64,000 bases of DNA from Alkalispirillum mobile (GTDB lineage: Bacteria; Pseudomonadota; Gammaproteobacteria; Nitrococcales; Halorhodospiraceae): assembly GCF_003664325.1 (NCBI RefSeq), contig NZ_RCDA01000001.1, positions 620,001 to 684,000 on the forward strand. Reading direction: 5' to 3'. The notes beneath the pieces are model-generated. The model worked only from the letters and a program-made list of their open reading frames with translations, made no database searches and was not told where the DNA came from. Below are positions 29,624 to 39,307 of this stretch, piece by piece; within the stretch, counting starts at the first letter, position 1; each line of letters starts with the position of its first letter. The translations under genes and the position numbers were made by a program.

Positions 29624-32600
29624 CTAGTATTCCAGCCGAACCTGCTCCGGACCGGCCAGACGCTCCAGGCGGCGGAGTAATTCGTCACTGGGGTGGACAC
29701 GCCAGTCGGGGCCCAGCCGCAGTCGCCCGCTGGCCTCCTCCCCGTGGTAGTCCAGCTGCACTTCACAGCGGCCCTGTCGATAGGGGCGCAGGGCCTCGTC
29801 CAGGGCATCGGCGAAGCCGTTGCCGGCCCCCCCCGCGGTGACCCCGACCACCAACCGGCGCAACCGGTCGGCCCGGGCGTCGGCGATATCCTGCAACTGC
29901 TCGACGGTGATCCGCCAACCGCCGGCGAAATCGTCGTAGTCCAGCTTGCCCTCCACCACCAGCACCCGGTCCACGGCAATCAGGCTGCGTAACCGTTCAT
30001 AGGCCTCGGGGAAGAGCATGGCCTCCATGCGCGCCGTGCGGTCATCCAGGGCCAGGCTGGCCATGCGACCGCCATTGGCGGTGTTGCGCGTCCGCATGGC
30101 CACCACCAGGCCGACCACCCGCACCGTGGGCCCGTTCCGGCGCCGGCCGTTCTCCGGTTTTTCACCCGGATCGCCGGCCGCAGCCAACACCTGCGCGATG
30201 CGCCGTTCCGCCAGGTGGGGCAATTCCGCCTCGTAGGGGTCGATGGGGTGCCCGGTGAGAAAGAGCCCCAATGTCTCCTTTTCCGCCGCCAGCCGGTCGT
30301 GCTCGTCCCATTCCGGCTGTTCCGGGGTGGAGAAGTGGGGCACGGCCGCCTCCGCGGCCGGCTCGGCGTCGCCCGGCAGCCCGAACAGGTCGTCCTGACC
30401 GGCGGCGGCGTTGCGGGTCTTCTGTTCCGCAGCCGCCAGGGCTTCGGGCAGCCAGGCCATCCCGGTGGCGCGGTTCGGAATCAGGCTGTCGAGGCTGCCA
30501 GAGCGGCAGAGCGCCTCCAGCACCCGTCGGTTGACCTTGCGCAGGTCCACCCGGTTGCACAGGTCCTGCAAGTCCTGGAAGGGGCCGTTGGCATCGCGCT
30601 CTTCGATAATGGCATCCAGCGCCGACTGGCCCACGCCCTTCACCGCCCCCAGGCCGTAGATGATGGTGTGCTCGTCGGCCGCGCGGAAGCGGTAGCCGCT
30701 GCGATTCACGTCCGGCGGCTCCACCCGCAGGTCCATCTCCCGGCACTCCTCGATGAAGATCACCACCTTGTCGGTGTTGTCCATGTCCGAGGAGAGCACC
30801 GAGGCCATGAAGGGGGCCGGGTAGTGGTGCTTCAGCCAGGCGGTCTGGTAGGAGAGCAGCGCATAGGCGGCGGAGTGGGACTTGTTGAAGCCGTAGCCGG
30901 CAAACTTCTCCATCAGGTCGAAGATGGCCCCGGCATGCTCCTCGGTCAGACCGTGCTCCTGCGCGCCCTTGAGGAAGATCTCCCGCTGCTTGGCCATCTC
31001 GGCCGCTTTCTTCTTGCCCATCGCCCGGCGCAGCAGGTCAGCGGCCCCCAGGCTGTAGCCGGCGAGGGCCTGGGCAATCTGCATCACCTGCTCCTGGTAG
31101 AGGATGACGCCGTAGGTGGGCTTGAGGATCGGCTCCAGATCGTCGTGGTGGAGCTCCGGTGTCGGGTAGGCCACCTGCGCACGGCCGTGCTTGCGGTCGA
31201 TGAAATCATCCACCATGCCCGATTGCAGCGGCCCGGGCCGGAACAGCGCCACCAGCGCGACGATATCCTCAAAGCTGTCCGGCTGCAGGCGCTTGATCAG
31301 CTCCTTCATGCCCCGCGATTCCAGCTGGAACACCGCGGTGGTCTGGCAGCGCTTGAGCAGGGTGAAGGTGTCGCGATCGTCCAGCGGGATCTGGGCGATA
31401 TCCAGCGGGTCGTCGCCCCGCTGCTCCCGCAGCGCGTTCACCGCCTTCACCGTCCAGTCGATGATGGTGAGCGTGCGCAGGCCCAGGAAGTCGAACTTGA
31501 CCAGCCCGACCTCTTCCACGTCGTCCTTGTCGTACTGGGTGGCGAGCCCCTCCCCCCCGGGCTCGCAGTAGAGCGGCGAGAAGTCAGTGAGCGGCGTCGG
31601 GGCGATCACCACCCCACCCGCATGCTTGCCCACGTTACGGGCCAGCCCCTCAAGCTTCAGCGCCATCGCCAACAGCGGGCCGGCCTCGTCGTCCTTCTCG
31701 TAGAGCTCCTTGAGTTCCGGCTCCAGTTCGAAGGCCTTGGTGAGCTGCATGCCCGGCTCGAAGGGCACCAGCTTGGCAATGCGGTCCACGTAGCCGTAGC
31801 CATGCCCCAGCACCCGCCCCACGTCACGGACAACGGCGCGGGCGGCCATGGTGCCATGGGTGGCGATCTGCGAAACCTTGTCCCGGCCGTAGCGTTCCGC
31901 CACGTATTCGATGACGTCGTCCCGCTGCTCCATGCAGAAATCGACGTCGAAGTCGGGCATGGAGACCCGCTCCGGGTTGAGAAAGCGCTCGAACAACAGG
32001 TCGTAACGCAATGGATCCAGGTCGGTTATCGCCAGTGCATACGCCACCAATGAGCCCGCGCCGGAACCGCGCCCCGGCCCCACCGGGATGTCGTGCTCCT
32101 TCGCCCAGCGGATGAAGTCGGCCACGATCAGGAAGTAGCCGGGGAAGCCCATCTGGTTGATGATGCCCAGTTCCCAGTCCAGCCGCTGCAGGTAGGTCTC
32201 GCGCACCGACGCCTCGGTCTCCCCCTCGGCCAACCCGCGCAGCCCCAGGCGCCAGTCCAGTCCGCGCAGGGACTCCTCGCGCAGGAACTCCTCGATGGTG
32301 AGCCCCTCCGGGATCGGGAAGTCGGGCAGCACGTTCTCGCCCAGGGTCAGGTCCAGGCTGCAGCGCCGGGCGATTTCGACGGTGTTCTCCAGTGCCTCGG
32401 GCAGGTCGGAGAACAGCGCTGCCATCTCCTCCGGGCTGCGCAGGTACTGCTGGTCGGTGTAGCGGCGCGGGCGCTTGGGGTCATCCAGCGCGTAGCCGTC
32501 GTGGATGCAGACCCGCACCTCGTGGGCGTCGAAATCATCGGCGGCCAGGAAACGCACGGCGTTGGTGGCCACCACCGGCACGGCGAGCCGGCCGGCCAGC

Positions 32601-33166
32601 GCGACGGCGGCATGCAGGTGGTCTTCGTCGCCCGGTCGGCCGATGCGCTGCAACTCCAGGTAGTAGGCATCGGGGAAGAGATCGGCGTACCAGCGGCATA
32701 GCGCTTCCGCCCGTTGGTCATTGCCCGCCAGCAGGGCCTTGCCCACATCGCCGTCCTTGCCCCCGGAGAGGACGATCAGGCCCTCGTGATCCGCCTCCAG
32801 CCAGTCGCGATGCACCACCGGCGTATCGTCATGGGTACGCCCCTCCTGATAGCTGAGGGAGATCAGCCGGGAGAGCGCGGCGTAGCCGTCCAGGTCGCGG
32901 CACAGCAGGGTCAGCGCCGAGTGGCCGGTATCACACCCATCGTCCTGAACGCGCACCTCGGCCCCGATGATCGGCTTGATCCCGGCCCCCAGCGCCTGCT
33001 TGTAGAACTTGACCATGCCAAACAGGTTGCCCTGGTCGGTCATGGCCACCGCCGGCATGCCCTGCTCCCCGACGGTGTTCACCAGCTCGGGAATACGCAG
33101 GATGCCATCGGAGAGGGAGAACTCCGAGTGAACGTTCAGGTGTACGAAACCGCTCTGGGCACTCAT
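29624..33166 (-). CDS. dnaE: DNA polymerase III subunit alpha
   Basis: 1180 residues, close to E. coli DnaE (1160). The replicative polymerase. N-terminal PHP domain (HLNVHSEFSLSDG), the palm catalytic aspartates in MPDFDVDFCMEQRDDV, the beta-clamp and tandem helix-hairpin-helix region, and a C-terminal OB-fold (GPTVRVVGLVVAMRTR) are all in order. It ends with the fold that binds tau. It follows rnhB on the same strand, as in the conserved lpxB-rnhB-dnaE order. Confidence 0.98.
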   Translation of the reverse strand: MSAQSGFVHLNVHSEFSLSDGILRIPELVNTVGEQGMPAVAMTDQGNLFGMVKFYKQALGAGIKPIIGAEVRVQDDGCDTGHSALTLLCRDLDGYAALSRLISLSYQEGRTHDDTPVVHRDWLEADHEGLIVLSGGKDGDVGKALLAGNDQRAEALCRWYADLFPDAYYLELQRIGRPGDEDHLHAAVALAGRLAVPVVATNAVRFLAADDFDAHEVRVCIHDGYALDDPKRPRRYTDQQYLRSPEEMAALFSDLPEALENTVEIARRCSLDLTLGENVLPDFPIPEGLTIEEFLREESLRGLDWRLGLRGLAEGETEASVRETYLQRLDWELGIINQMGFPGYFLIVADFIRWAKEHDIPVGPGRGSGAGSLVAYALAITDLDPLRYDLLFERFLNPERVSMPDFDVDFCMEQRDDVIEYVAERYGRDKVSQIATHGTMAARAVVRDVGRVLGHGYGYVDRIAKLVPFEPGMQLTKAFELEPELKELYEKDDEAGPLLAMALKLEGLARNVGKHAGGVVIAPTPLTDFSPLYCEPGGEGLATQYDKDDVEEVGLVKFDFLGLRTLTIIDWTVKAVNALREQRGDDPLDIAQIPLDDRDTFTLLKRCQTTAVFQLESRGMKELIKRLQPDSFEDIVALVALFRPGPLQSGMVDDFIDRKHGRAQVAYPTPELHHDDLEPILKPTYGVILYQEQVMQIAQALAGYSLGAADLLRRAMGKKKAAEMAKQREIFLKGAQEHGLTEEHAGAIFDLMEKFAGYGFNKSHSAAYALLSYQTAWLKHHYPAPFMASVLSSDMDNTDKVVIFIEECREMDLRVEPPDVNRSGYRFRAADEHTIIYGLGAVKGVGQSALDAIIEERDANGPFQDLQDLCNRVDLRKVNRRVLEALCRSGSLDSLIPNRATGMAWLPEALAAAEQKTRNAAAGQDDLFGLPGDAEPAAEAAVPHFSTPEQPEWDEHDRLAAEKETLGLFLTGHPIDPYEAELPHLAERRIAQVLAAAGDPGEKPENGRRRNGPTVRVVGLVVAMRTRNTANGGRMASLALDDRTARMEAMLFPEAYERLRSLIAVDRVLVVEGKLDYDDFAGGWRITVEQLQDIADARADRLRRLVVGVTAGGAGNGFADALDEALRPYRQGRCEVQLDYHGEEASGRLRLGPDWRVHPSDELLRRLERLAGPEQVRLEY

Positions 33167-33208
33167 CGCTATCCGTCCAGTCCAGTGGGTGAAGCCGCCG
33201 ACAGCGAC

Positions 33209-33826
33209 TCAGTCTGCAAGGCAACGCCGCACCGGGGCAAAGCTGCGCCGGTGCGCGGGGGTGGGCCCCAGGGTGCGGAGGGCTTCCAGGTGCGCGGCGG
33301 TGGGATACCCCATGTGGCGCTCGAAGCCGTAGCCCGGGTAGCGGGCTGCCAGATCACCCATCTCGGCATCACGGGCCTGCTTGGCCAATATGGATGCCGC
33401 GGCGATGGCAGGCACCCGGTCGTCGCCCTTGATCACCGCCTGCGCCGGACAGGCCAGAGCCGGGGCCCGGTTGCCATCCACCAGCGCCTGGGTAGGGGCC
33501 GGATCCAGCCCGGCCACGGCACGCTGCATGGCCAGCATACTGGCGTGGAGGATGTTCAGCCGGTCGATCTCCTCCACCTCGGCGCGGCCCAGGGCCCAGG
33601 CCAACGCCTGCGCCCGGATCAGCCCGTCGAGCTCGGCACGACGTACGGCGCTGAGCCGTTTGGAGTCGCGCAGCCCTTCGATCGGGCGTGCCGGGTCCAG
33701 TATGACCGCCGCCGCTACCACGGCACCGGCCAGCGGGCCCCGCCCTACTTCATCGACACCCGCGAGTAACGGACTCCCGTCCCCGTCCAGTGGCAATTGT
33801 GGCCATTCCCCGGCGCCGGTGCTCAC
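33209..33826 (-). CDS. rnhB: Ribonuclease HII
   Basis: 205 residues, GTG start overlapping the lpxB stop as GTGA. It cuts the RNA strand of RNA-DNA hybrids and excises misincorporated ribonucleotides. Catalytic acidic residues appear in [13 protein letters not shown] (D and E), in ALVDGN and in [13 protein letters not shown]. The conserved lpxB-rnhB-dnaE order is kept. Confidence 0.97.
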   Translation of the reverse strand: MSTGAGEWPQLPLDGDGSPLLAGVDEVGRGPLAGAVVAAAVILDPARPIEGLRDSKRLSAVRRAELDGLIRAQALAWALGRAEVEEIDRLNILHASMLAMQRAVAGLDPAPTQALVDGNRAPALACPAQAVIKGDDRVPAIAAASILAKQARDAEMGDLAARYPGYGFERHMGYPTAAHLEALRTLGPTPAHRRSFAPVRRCLAD

Positions 33827-34965
33827 CGCCCTGCCTCCACCACCGCCACCACGGAGGCCGCCGCCTGGTCATCGGCGCCGCGCCGCAGCGTCTGGTGCAG
33901 CTCGGTGAAACGGTGCTGTAGATACTCCGTGCGCAGGCGGTCTTCCAGCAAGCGGTGCAGCGCCAGCGCCAGGTTATCCGGCGTGGCCTGCGACTGCAGG
34001 TATTCCTCCACCAGCCCCTCACCGGCCAGCAGGTTGGGCTGCGAGACCCACGGCACCTTCACCAGTCGCTTCATGAGCCAGAACGTCAGGGGCGCCAGGC
34101 GGTAGGCCACCACCATGGGGCGCTTCAGCAACATCGCCTCCAGCGTCGCTGTGCCGGAGGCGGTGAGCACGACATCCGCGGCCGCCATGACCTCGTCCGC
34201 CCGGCCATCGAACAGTTGCACCGCATCCGAGACCCCCTGTTGCACCAGGGCTTCGTGAAAAACGGCCCGCAACCCCGGCCAGGCCAGCGGTGTGATGAAC
34301 CGGGCATCCGGCCTGCGTTCACGCAACCGTGCGACCGTTTGCGCATAGAGCGTGGCGTGGCGTTGCACCTCGCCCATGCGGCTGCCGGGCAGCAGTGCGA
34401 TAACGGCGCCCTCGTCCTGCGCCATGCCCAGCGCCTCCCGGGCGGCGGCGCAGTCCGGGCGCAGCGGAAAACGGTCGGCGGCCGGGTGGCCGACAAAGTC
34501 CACCGGAACCCCGTGCCGGGCGTAGAACTCGGCCTCAAAGGGGTACAGTGCCAGGATGCGGTCGACGGAGCGGCCGATGGTGCGCACCCGCCCCTGCCGC
34601 CAGGCCCAGACCTGCGGGCTGACGTAGTGCACGGTGGGCACGCCGGCCGCTTTCAGCCGTCGCTCAACGCTGAGGTTGAAATCCGGCAGATCGATCCCGA
34701 CGAATACATCGGGCGGGTCATCTCGGAACCGCCGGACCAGGTCCCGCCGGATACCGAGCAGCCGCGGCAGGTGGCGCAGCACCTCCACCAATCCCATCAC
34801 CGAGAGGGCCTCCATGGGGGCGTGGCTCTGCAACCCCTCCGCTTGCATCAGCGGGCCGCCCACCCCCTCGAAACGGGCATCGGGGTGGCGTGCCTTGATG
34901 GCACGGATCAGCCCTGCGCCCAGGCGATCACCGGAGTGCTCGCCGGCAACCATTGCCACCCGCAT
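33823..34965 (-). CDS. lpxB: Lipid-A-disaccharide synthase
   Basis: 380 residues from the ATG at 34963-34965, preceded by GGGGGGAAG; a GTG one codon upstream is also possible. A GT-B glycosyltransferase that joins UDP-diacylglucosamine and lipid X. Family motifs include [23 protein letters not shown] and [12 protein letters not shown]. It follows lpxA by 14 bases and overlaps rnhB. Confidence 0.97.
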   Translation of the reverse strand: MRVAMVAGEHSGDRLGAGLIRAIKARHPDARFEGVGGPLMQAEGLQSHAPMEALSVMGLVEVLRHLPRLLGIRRDLVRRFRDDPPDVFVGIDLPDFNLSVERRLKAAGVPTVHYVSPQVWAWRQGRVRTIGRSVDRILALYPFEAEFYARHGVPVDFVGHPAADRFPLRPDCAAAREALGMAQDEGAVIALLPGSRMGEVQRHATLYAQTVARLRERRPDARFITPLAWPGLRAVFHEALVQQGVSDAVQLFDGRADEVMAAADVVLTASGTATLEAMLLKRPMVVAYRLAPLTFWLMKRLVKVPWVSQPNLLAGEGLVEEYLQSQATPDNLALALHRLLEDRLRTEYLQHRFTELHQTLRRGADDQAAASVVAVVEAGR

Positions 34966-34979
34966 CACTTCCCCCCGGG

Positions 34980-35756
34980 TTAACGCAAGATGCCGCGGTT
35001 GCTGGCCTCTATAAAGGCAACCAAACGGGCCAGGTCGGGGTTCTCCCGCGCCTTCTCCCGCAACTCCACCAACGCCTCGTCCAGTCGCTTGCCGGACTTG
35101 AAGATCAGCTTGTATGCCCGCTTCAGCTCGCGGATTCTCTCCGGGCTCAGGCCGTGGCGCCGCAGGCCGACGACGTTGACCCCGTGGGGTTCCGCCATGT
35201 GGCCGGAAACCGTGGTGTAGGGCAGGACATCACGGTTGATAACACTGCCGAAACCGCAGAAAGCGTAGGCGCCGATTCGGCAGAACTGGTGCACCAGGGA
35301 AAACCCCCCGAGGATCGCGTGATCCTCCACGTCCACGTGGCCGGCCAACGATGCGGAGTTGGCAAAGGTAATGTCATTGCCCAACCGACAGTCGTGCGCC
35401 ACGTGGCTGTAGGCCATGATCCAGTTCCTGTCGCCAAGGCGGGTGACACCCCCGCCCTCCGGCGTTCCGCGGTTCAGGGTCACGTACTCGCGGATGACGT
35501 TGTCGTCGCCGACCTCCAGGAGCGTGGGCTCCCCGGCGTACTTTTTGTCCTGAGGGGCGTCTCCGACCGAGGCGAAGGGGTGGATTCGGTTGTTCCGCCC
35601 CAGCCGGGTCGGCCCGTGAATCACCACATGCGCGCCGATGTGCGTCCCGGCGCCCACCTGCACGTCCGGGCCAATGACTGAAAAGGGCCCGACGGTCACA
35701 TCCTCGCCCAAGTCGGCCGAAGGATCGACTACGGCTTTTGGGTCTATCTGCGTCAC
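34980..35756 (-). CDS. lpxA: UDP-N-acetylglucosamine O-acyltransferase
   Basis: 258 residues from the GTG at 35754-35756, which overlaps the fabZ stop as GTGA; the 26-codon upstream extension lies inside fabZ and is discarded. It begins lipid A synthesis by 3-O-acylation of UDP-GlcNAc. The left-handed beta-helix hexapeptides cover most of the N-terminal two thirds, with the catalytic histidine in [13 protein letters not shown]. The helical C-terminus carries [12 protein letters not shown]. Confidence 0.96.
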   Translation of the reverse strand: MTQIDPKAVVDPSADLGEDVTVGPFSVIGPDVQVGAGTHIGAHVVIHGPTRLGRNNRIHPFASVGDAPQDKKYAGEPTLLEVGDDNVIREYVTLNRGTPEGGGVTRLGDRNWIMAYSHVAHDCRLGNDITFANSASLAGHVDVEDHAILGGFSLVHQFCRIGAYAFCGFGSVINRDVLPYTTVSGHMAEPHGVNVVGLRRHGLSPERIRELKRAYKLIFKSGKRLDEALVELREKARENPDLARLVAFIEASNRGILR

Positions 35757-36220
35757 GCCTCTTTCACCGTGCAGCGAATCTCGGCCTCGGCCACCAGGGC
35801 ACCGTCCACCAGCGCCCGGGCCTCGAACATCCACAGCCCCCTCATCACCCGTTTGAGCCGGGTCTCCAGACGCATCTGGTCGCCGGGCTCCACCGGGCGC
35901 TTGAAGCGCGCCTTGTCGATGGCCACCAGGTAGATGATGTGGTTACCCCCCAACTCGGCCTGCTCGCTCTTGAACGCCAGCATGCCGCAGGCCTGCGCCA
36001 TGGACTCGAGGATGAGGACCCCCGGCATCACCGGCTTCTGCGGAAAGTGCCCGGCAAAGTAGGGCTCGTTGATGGTGACATTCTTGATGCCGACCAGGCT
36101 CTCCCGCGGGCTGAATTCCACCACCCGGTCAATGAGCAACATCGGGTAGCGATGCGGGAGGTTCCGCATGATCTCGTTAATGTCAGGTAAATCGATCTGG
36201 GGTTCTGTCGGTGCGTTCAA
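35753..36220 (-). CDS. fabZ: 3-hydroxyacyl-[acyl-carrier-protein] dehydratase FabZ
   Basis: 155 residues with a TTG start (36218-36220), preceded by AAAGGAAG; no ATG upstream of the [13 protein letters not shown] segment is in frame. It dehydrates beta-hydroxyacyl-ACP in fatty acid elongation. The catalytic histidine lies in [14 protein letters not shown] and the glutamate in LILESMAQA. It precedes lpxA and shares the hydroxyacyl-ACP pool. The expected upstream neighbour lpxD is missing. Confidence 0.95.
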   Translation of the reverse strand: MNAPTEPQIDLPDINEIMRNLPHRYPMLLIDRVVEFSPRESLVGIKNVTINEPYFAGHFPQKPVMPGVLILESMAQACGMLAFKSEQAELGGNHIIYLVAIDKARFKRPVEPGDQMRLETRLKRVMRGLWMFEARALVDGALVAEAEIRCTVKEA

Positions 36221-36329
36221 TGCTCAATCTTCCTTTCGTCATGTCCGTTACGCAGGCTGTCCGGCTGATGCGCCCGAGGTGCCGGGGCGATCGGAGAGGC
36301 AGAATGCGGGGCCTGACGGCTGGCAGCCC

Positions 36330-36860
36330 TTATTGGGCGGCACGGTGCTGCTCTTCCAGCCGCTCAATGACCTTGTCGGTAATATCCACCTTGTCGCTCG
36401 CAAACACCACGCCTTCGCTGAGCACCAGGTCAAAATCATTGTCCCGGGCGACCTCATGGATGGTCTCGAGGATGTGCCGCTGCAGCCGGCTCAACTCCTC
36501 GTTGCGGCGCATGTTGAAGTCCTCCCTGAACTCCTCCTGACTGCGCCGGATCTCCCGCTGCCTCGAGGCCAGTTCGCGCTCCGTCCGGCGCAACTCCGTC
36601 TCGCTCATCGCGGCGGTCTCACGGGTGAGCTGCTGCTCCAGTTCCGACACTTCCTGCTGCAACTGCGCCAGTTCCTGGTCCCGGCCGGAGAACTCATCTT
36701 CGAGCAGGGCCCGGGCGGCGTCCGCCTGGGGCGCCTCGGCCGTGACCCGGGCCGGGTTCACAAACCCGATACGCAAGTCCGCCAGCGCCGGCCAGGCCAG
36801 GGTAAGCAGGATCAGACCAAGCAGACCCTGGCGCCATAAACCAGAGAGTTTGACCGCCAT
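36330..36860 (-). CDS. skp: Periplasmic chaperone Skp (OmpH)
   Basis: 176 residues from the ATG at 36858-36860. A signal peptide ends after WPALA, followed by DLRIGFVNPARV, a long charged coiled coil (about 50-135, the tentacles of the Skp jellyfish) and the body-forming end VVFASDKVDITDKVIERL. Skp trims and delivers unfolded outer-membrane proteins to BamA, encoded directly upstream. Confidence 0.93.
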   Translation of the reverse strand: MAVKLSGLWRQGLLGLILLTLAWPALADLRIGFVNPARVTAEAPQADAARALLEDEFSGRDQELAQLQQEVSELEQQLTRETAAMSETELRRTERELASRQREIRRSQEEFREDFNMRRNEELSRLQRHILETIHEVARDNDFDLVLSEGVVFASDKVDITDKVIERLEEQHRAAQ

Positions 36861-36881
36861 TACACCCAAGCCCGCACTAGG

Positions 36882-39212
36882 TCAGAAGGAGGTGCCAAGG
36901 GAGAACTGGAAGGTTTCCGTGTCGTCGTCATTCGTATCATTTAACGGCTCCGCGATGCTGAATGTCAATGCGCCGATCGGCGACATCCAGGTCAGACCCA
37001 CACCGGCGGCGGCCCGCAGTTCATTCAGGTTCACGCTGTCCAGGTTGTCGGGATAAACGTCGCTCTCCCCACCATAGATATCGCCCCGGGTCTGGTAGAC
37101 CTGCCCGGCGTCCACGAACACCGACATGCGCACCGACTCCGCCTCGGTGAAGGGCGGCGGGAAGAGCACTTCGGCACTGCCGAGCAGCCGCACGTTACCG
37201 CCCCTGGGCCGATCATTGCCGTTCTCTTCAGACCGCGGGCCCAGGAAGTTGGAGCGGTACCCGCGAACCGTCGACACGCCCCCGGCGTAGTAGTGCTCGA
37301 AGAAGGGCAGGCGGCTGGTATCGCCGTAGCTGTCGCCGTAGCTGATGGAGCCATCCACGGAGAATGTCAGATTCTCGCTAAGGGGCCAGAACCGGCGATG
37401 GCTGTAACTGGTCTTGAAGAAAGTGAGATCCATCCCGGGAACGCTCACCTCACCGCTGAGCCGTTGCCGCGCCCCCTCGCGGGGGAAGATGGCCCGGTCC
37501 CGGGTATCACGGGTCCAGGCCGCTTCCAGCTTCAACATGTCGAAGCGGTTGCCCTCGTTTTCAATGAAGCTGGTGATCCGCTCCGGGGTGTTGTCCCGCT
37601 CGTCGATCTCGATATTCTCGTAGGCCAGGTCGAGGGAGATCCGGTCATTGTTGGTTATCGGGATCCCGAGCCCCGCCCCGCCACGAATGGCCGTCAGATC
37701 GTAGTCGGAGAGATCGGCCCGGCGGGCGCGGGTCTCCCGGTAGCTGCCGAAGAACCGACGGGAGACACCGTCAAGGGTGTAGTAGCGGTCTGTGTAAGAG
37801 GCGGAATACACCGTGTTCACCCGGCTGTTGTTCAGCTCCAGGCTCATGCGGTCGCCGGTGCCCAGCACGTTGTCCTGCGCCACACCCAGGTTCAGCAACA
37901 GCCCCTGGCTCTCGCCGTAGCCGATCCCGGCCGTCAGGCTCCCGGACAAGCGCTCATCCACCGTGACATCCACGTCCACCTCGTCGTCACTGCCCGGGAC
38001 CTGCGGGGTCTCGATATTGACCCGGTCGAAGAAGCCGGTGCGATCGAGTTGACGCTGGGACTCGCGCAGGTCGGCCGTGTTCAGCGCGGAGCCCTCCAGC
38101 TGGCGCAGCTCCCGCCGAACCACCTCGTCTTGTGTGCGCTCGTTCCCTGAGATGTTGATCCGCCGAACGTAGACGCGCCGGCCGGGGTCCACCATGTAGG
38201 TGAGGTCCACCACGCCAGTATCTTCGTCCACCTCGGGCCGTATGGTGACGTTGGAGAAGGCGTAGCCCTCCTGGCCCAACCGGTCCTGCATCGCCCGGCT
38301 GGCTGCCTGAGCCTCAGACCGCGAGTAGGTATCCCCGCTCTCCAGCTCGAGCAATCCCTCCAGCTCCTCACGGTCGACGATAAGGTCGCCGGCGATCCGC
38401 TGCTGCCCGATGGTGTACTGCTGCCCCTCGGAGAGGTTCACCGTCACGTGCACGTCCTCACGATCCGGGGTGATCGAGACCTGGGTGGAGGTTACGGTGA
38501 AATTGATGTAGCCCCGGTCCATGTAGTAGGAGCGGAGGTTCTCAAGGTCATTCCCCAGGCGGTCCCGCGAGTAGCGGTGGCGATCGGAGAAGAAGTGCCA
38601 CCAGCGCCGCGGCCGCAGCTCCATCTCCCGCCGCAGTTGCCGCTCACTGAAGGCCTCGTTGCCGACGAAGTGGATCTCGCGGATCGCGGCAATGGGCCCC
38701 TCGTCAATATCGAGACGAACGGCCACGCGGTTGCGCTCCAACGGCGAGATGGTGCTTTCCACCGAGACGTCGTATTTGCCCCGGCTGAAGTAAAGCTCGC
38801 GCAGCTCCCGCTCGATGTCGGCGAGCCGGAACCGATCGAACACCTGCCCCTCCGCGAGCCCGACGCTGGCAAGGGCATCGATGATGTCATCGCTGCGGAT
38901 CTCGTCGTTGCCGCGAATCTCGATACGGGCCACCGCCGGGCGCTCCGCGACCGAGACCACGAGCACGCCGTTCTCCTGTTGCAGCTCGATGTCGCGGAAA
39001 AAGCCGGTCTCGTAAAGCGAGCGGATGGACTCGGACGCTCGTTCCTGGTCCATGACCTCACCCACCTCGAGGGGCAGGTAGTTGAATACCGTGCCCTCCG
39101 CGATGCGCTGGAGGCCATCCACGCGGATCTCTTCCACCTCGAAGGGATCAAAGGCCTGGGCCGACGGAACGGCCAGTGCAAGAAGCAGTGCGGGTACCAG
39201 TGGTCGTCGCAT
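36882..39212 (-). CDS. bamA: Outer membrane protein assembly factor BamA
   Basis: 776 residues from the ATG at 39210-39212 (MRRPLVPALLLALAVPSAQA is a signal peptide); the 152-codon upstream extension is spurious. Five POTRA domains (about 20-420) precede a 16-strand barrel. The barrel motif VRGYRSNFLGPR corresponds to the family VRGF/Y motif of loop 6. The protein ends in SLGTSF with the terminal aromatic residue typical of outer-membrane barrels. It folds outer-membrane proteins; skp follows. Confidence 0.97.
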   Translation of the reverse strand: MRRPLVPALLLALAVPSAQAFDPFEVEEIRVDGLQRIAEGTVFNYLPLEVGEVMDQERASESIRSLYETGFFRDIELQQENGVLVVSVAERPAVARIEIRGNDEIRSDDIIDALASVGLAEGQVFDRFRLADIERELRELYFSRGKYDVSVESTISPLERNRVAVRLDIDEGPIAAIREIHFVGNEAFSERQLRREMELRPRRWWHFFSDRHRYSRDRLGNDLENLRSYYMDRGYINFTVTSTQVSITPDREDVHVTVNLSEGQQYTIGQQRIAGDLIVDREELEGLLELESGDTYSRSEAQAASRAMQDRLGQEGYAFSNVTIRPEVDEDTGVVDLTYMVDPGRRVYVRRINISGNERTQDEVVRRELRQLEGSALNTADLRESQRQLDRTGFFDRVNIETPQVPGSDDEVDVDVTVDERLSGSLTAGIGYGESQGLLLNLGVAQDNVLGTGDRMSLELNNSRVNTVYSASYTDRYYTLDGVSRRFFGSYRETRARRADLSDYDLTAIRGGAGLGIPITNNDRISLDLAYENIEIDERDNTPERITSFIENEGNRFDMLKLEAAWTRDTRDRAIFPREGARQRLSGEVSVPGMDLTFFKTSYSHRRFWPLSENLTFSVDGSISYGDSYGDTSRLPFFEHYYAGGVSTVRGYRSNFLGPRSEENGNDRPRGGNVRLLGSAEVLFPPPFTEAESVRMSVFVDAGQVYQTRGDIYGGESDVYPDNLDSVNLNELRAAAGVGLTWMSPIGALTFSIAEPLNDTNDDDTETFQFSLGTSF

Positions 39213-39307
39213 CGACTCTCGTCCAATCTGAACCGGCGGGGCAAGGCCCCGCACCGGTGCGGAAAATGTGGCGATAGTAACGGGCCCGGTTGCACCGGTA
39301 ACCCGTC

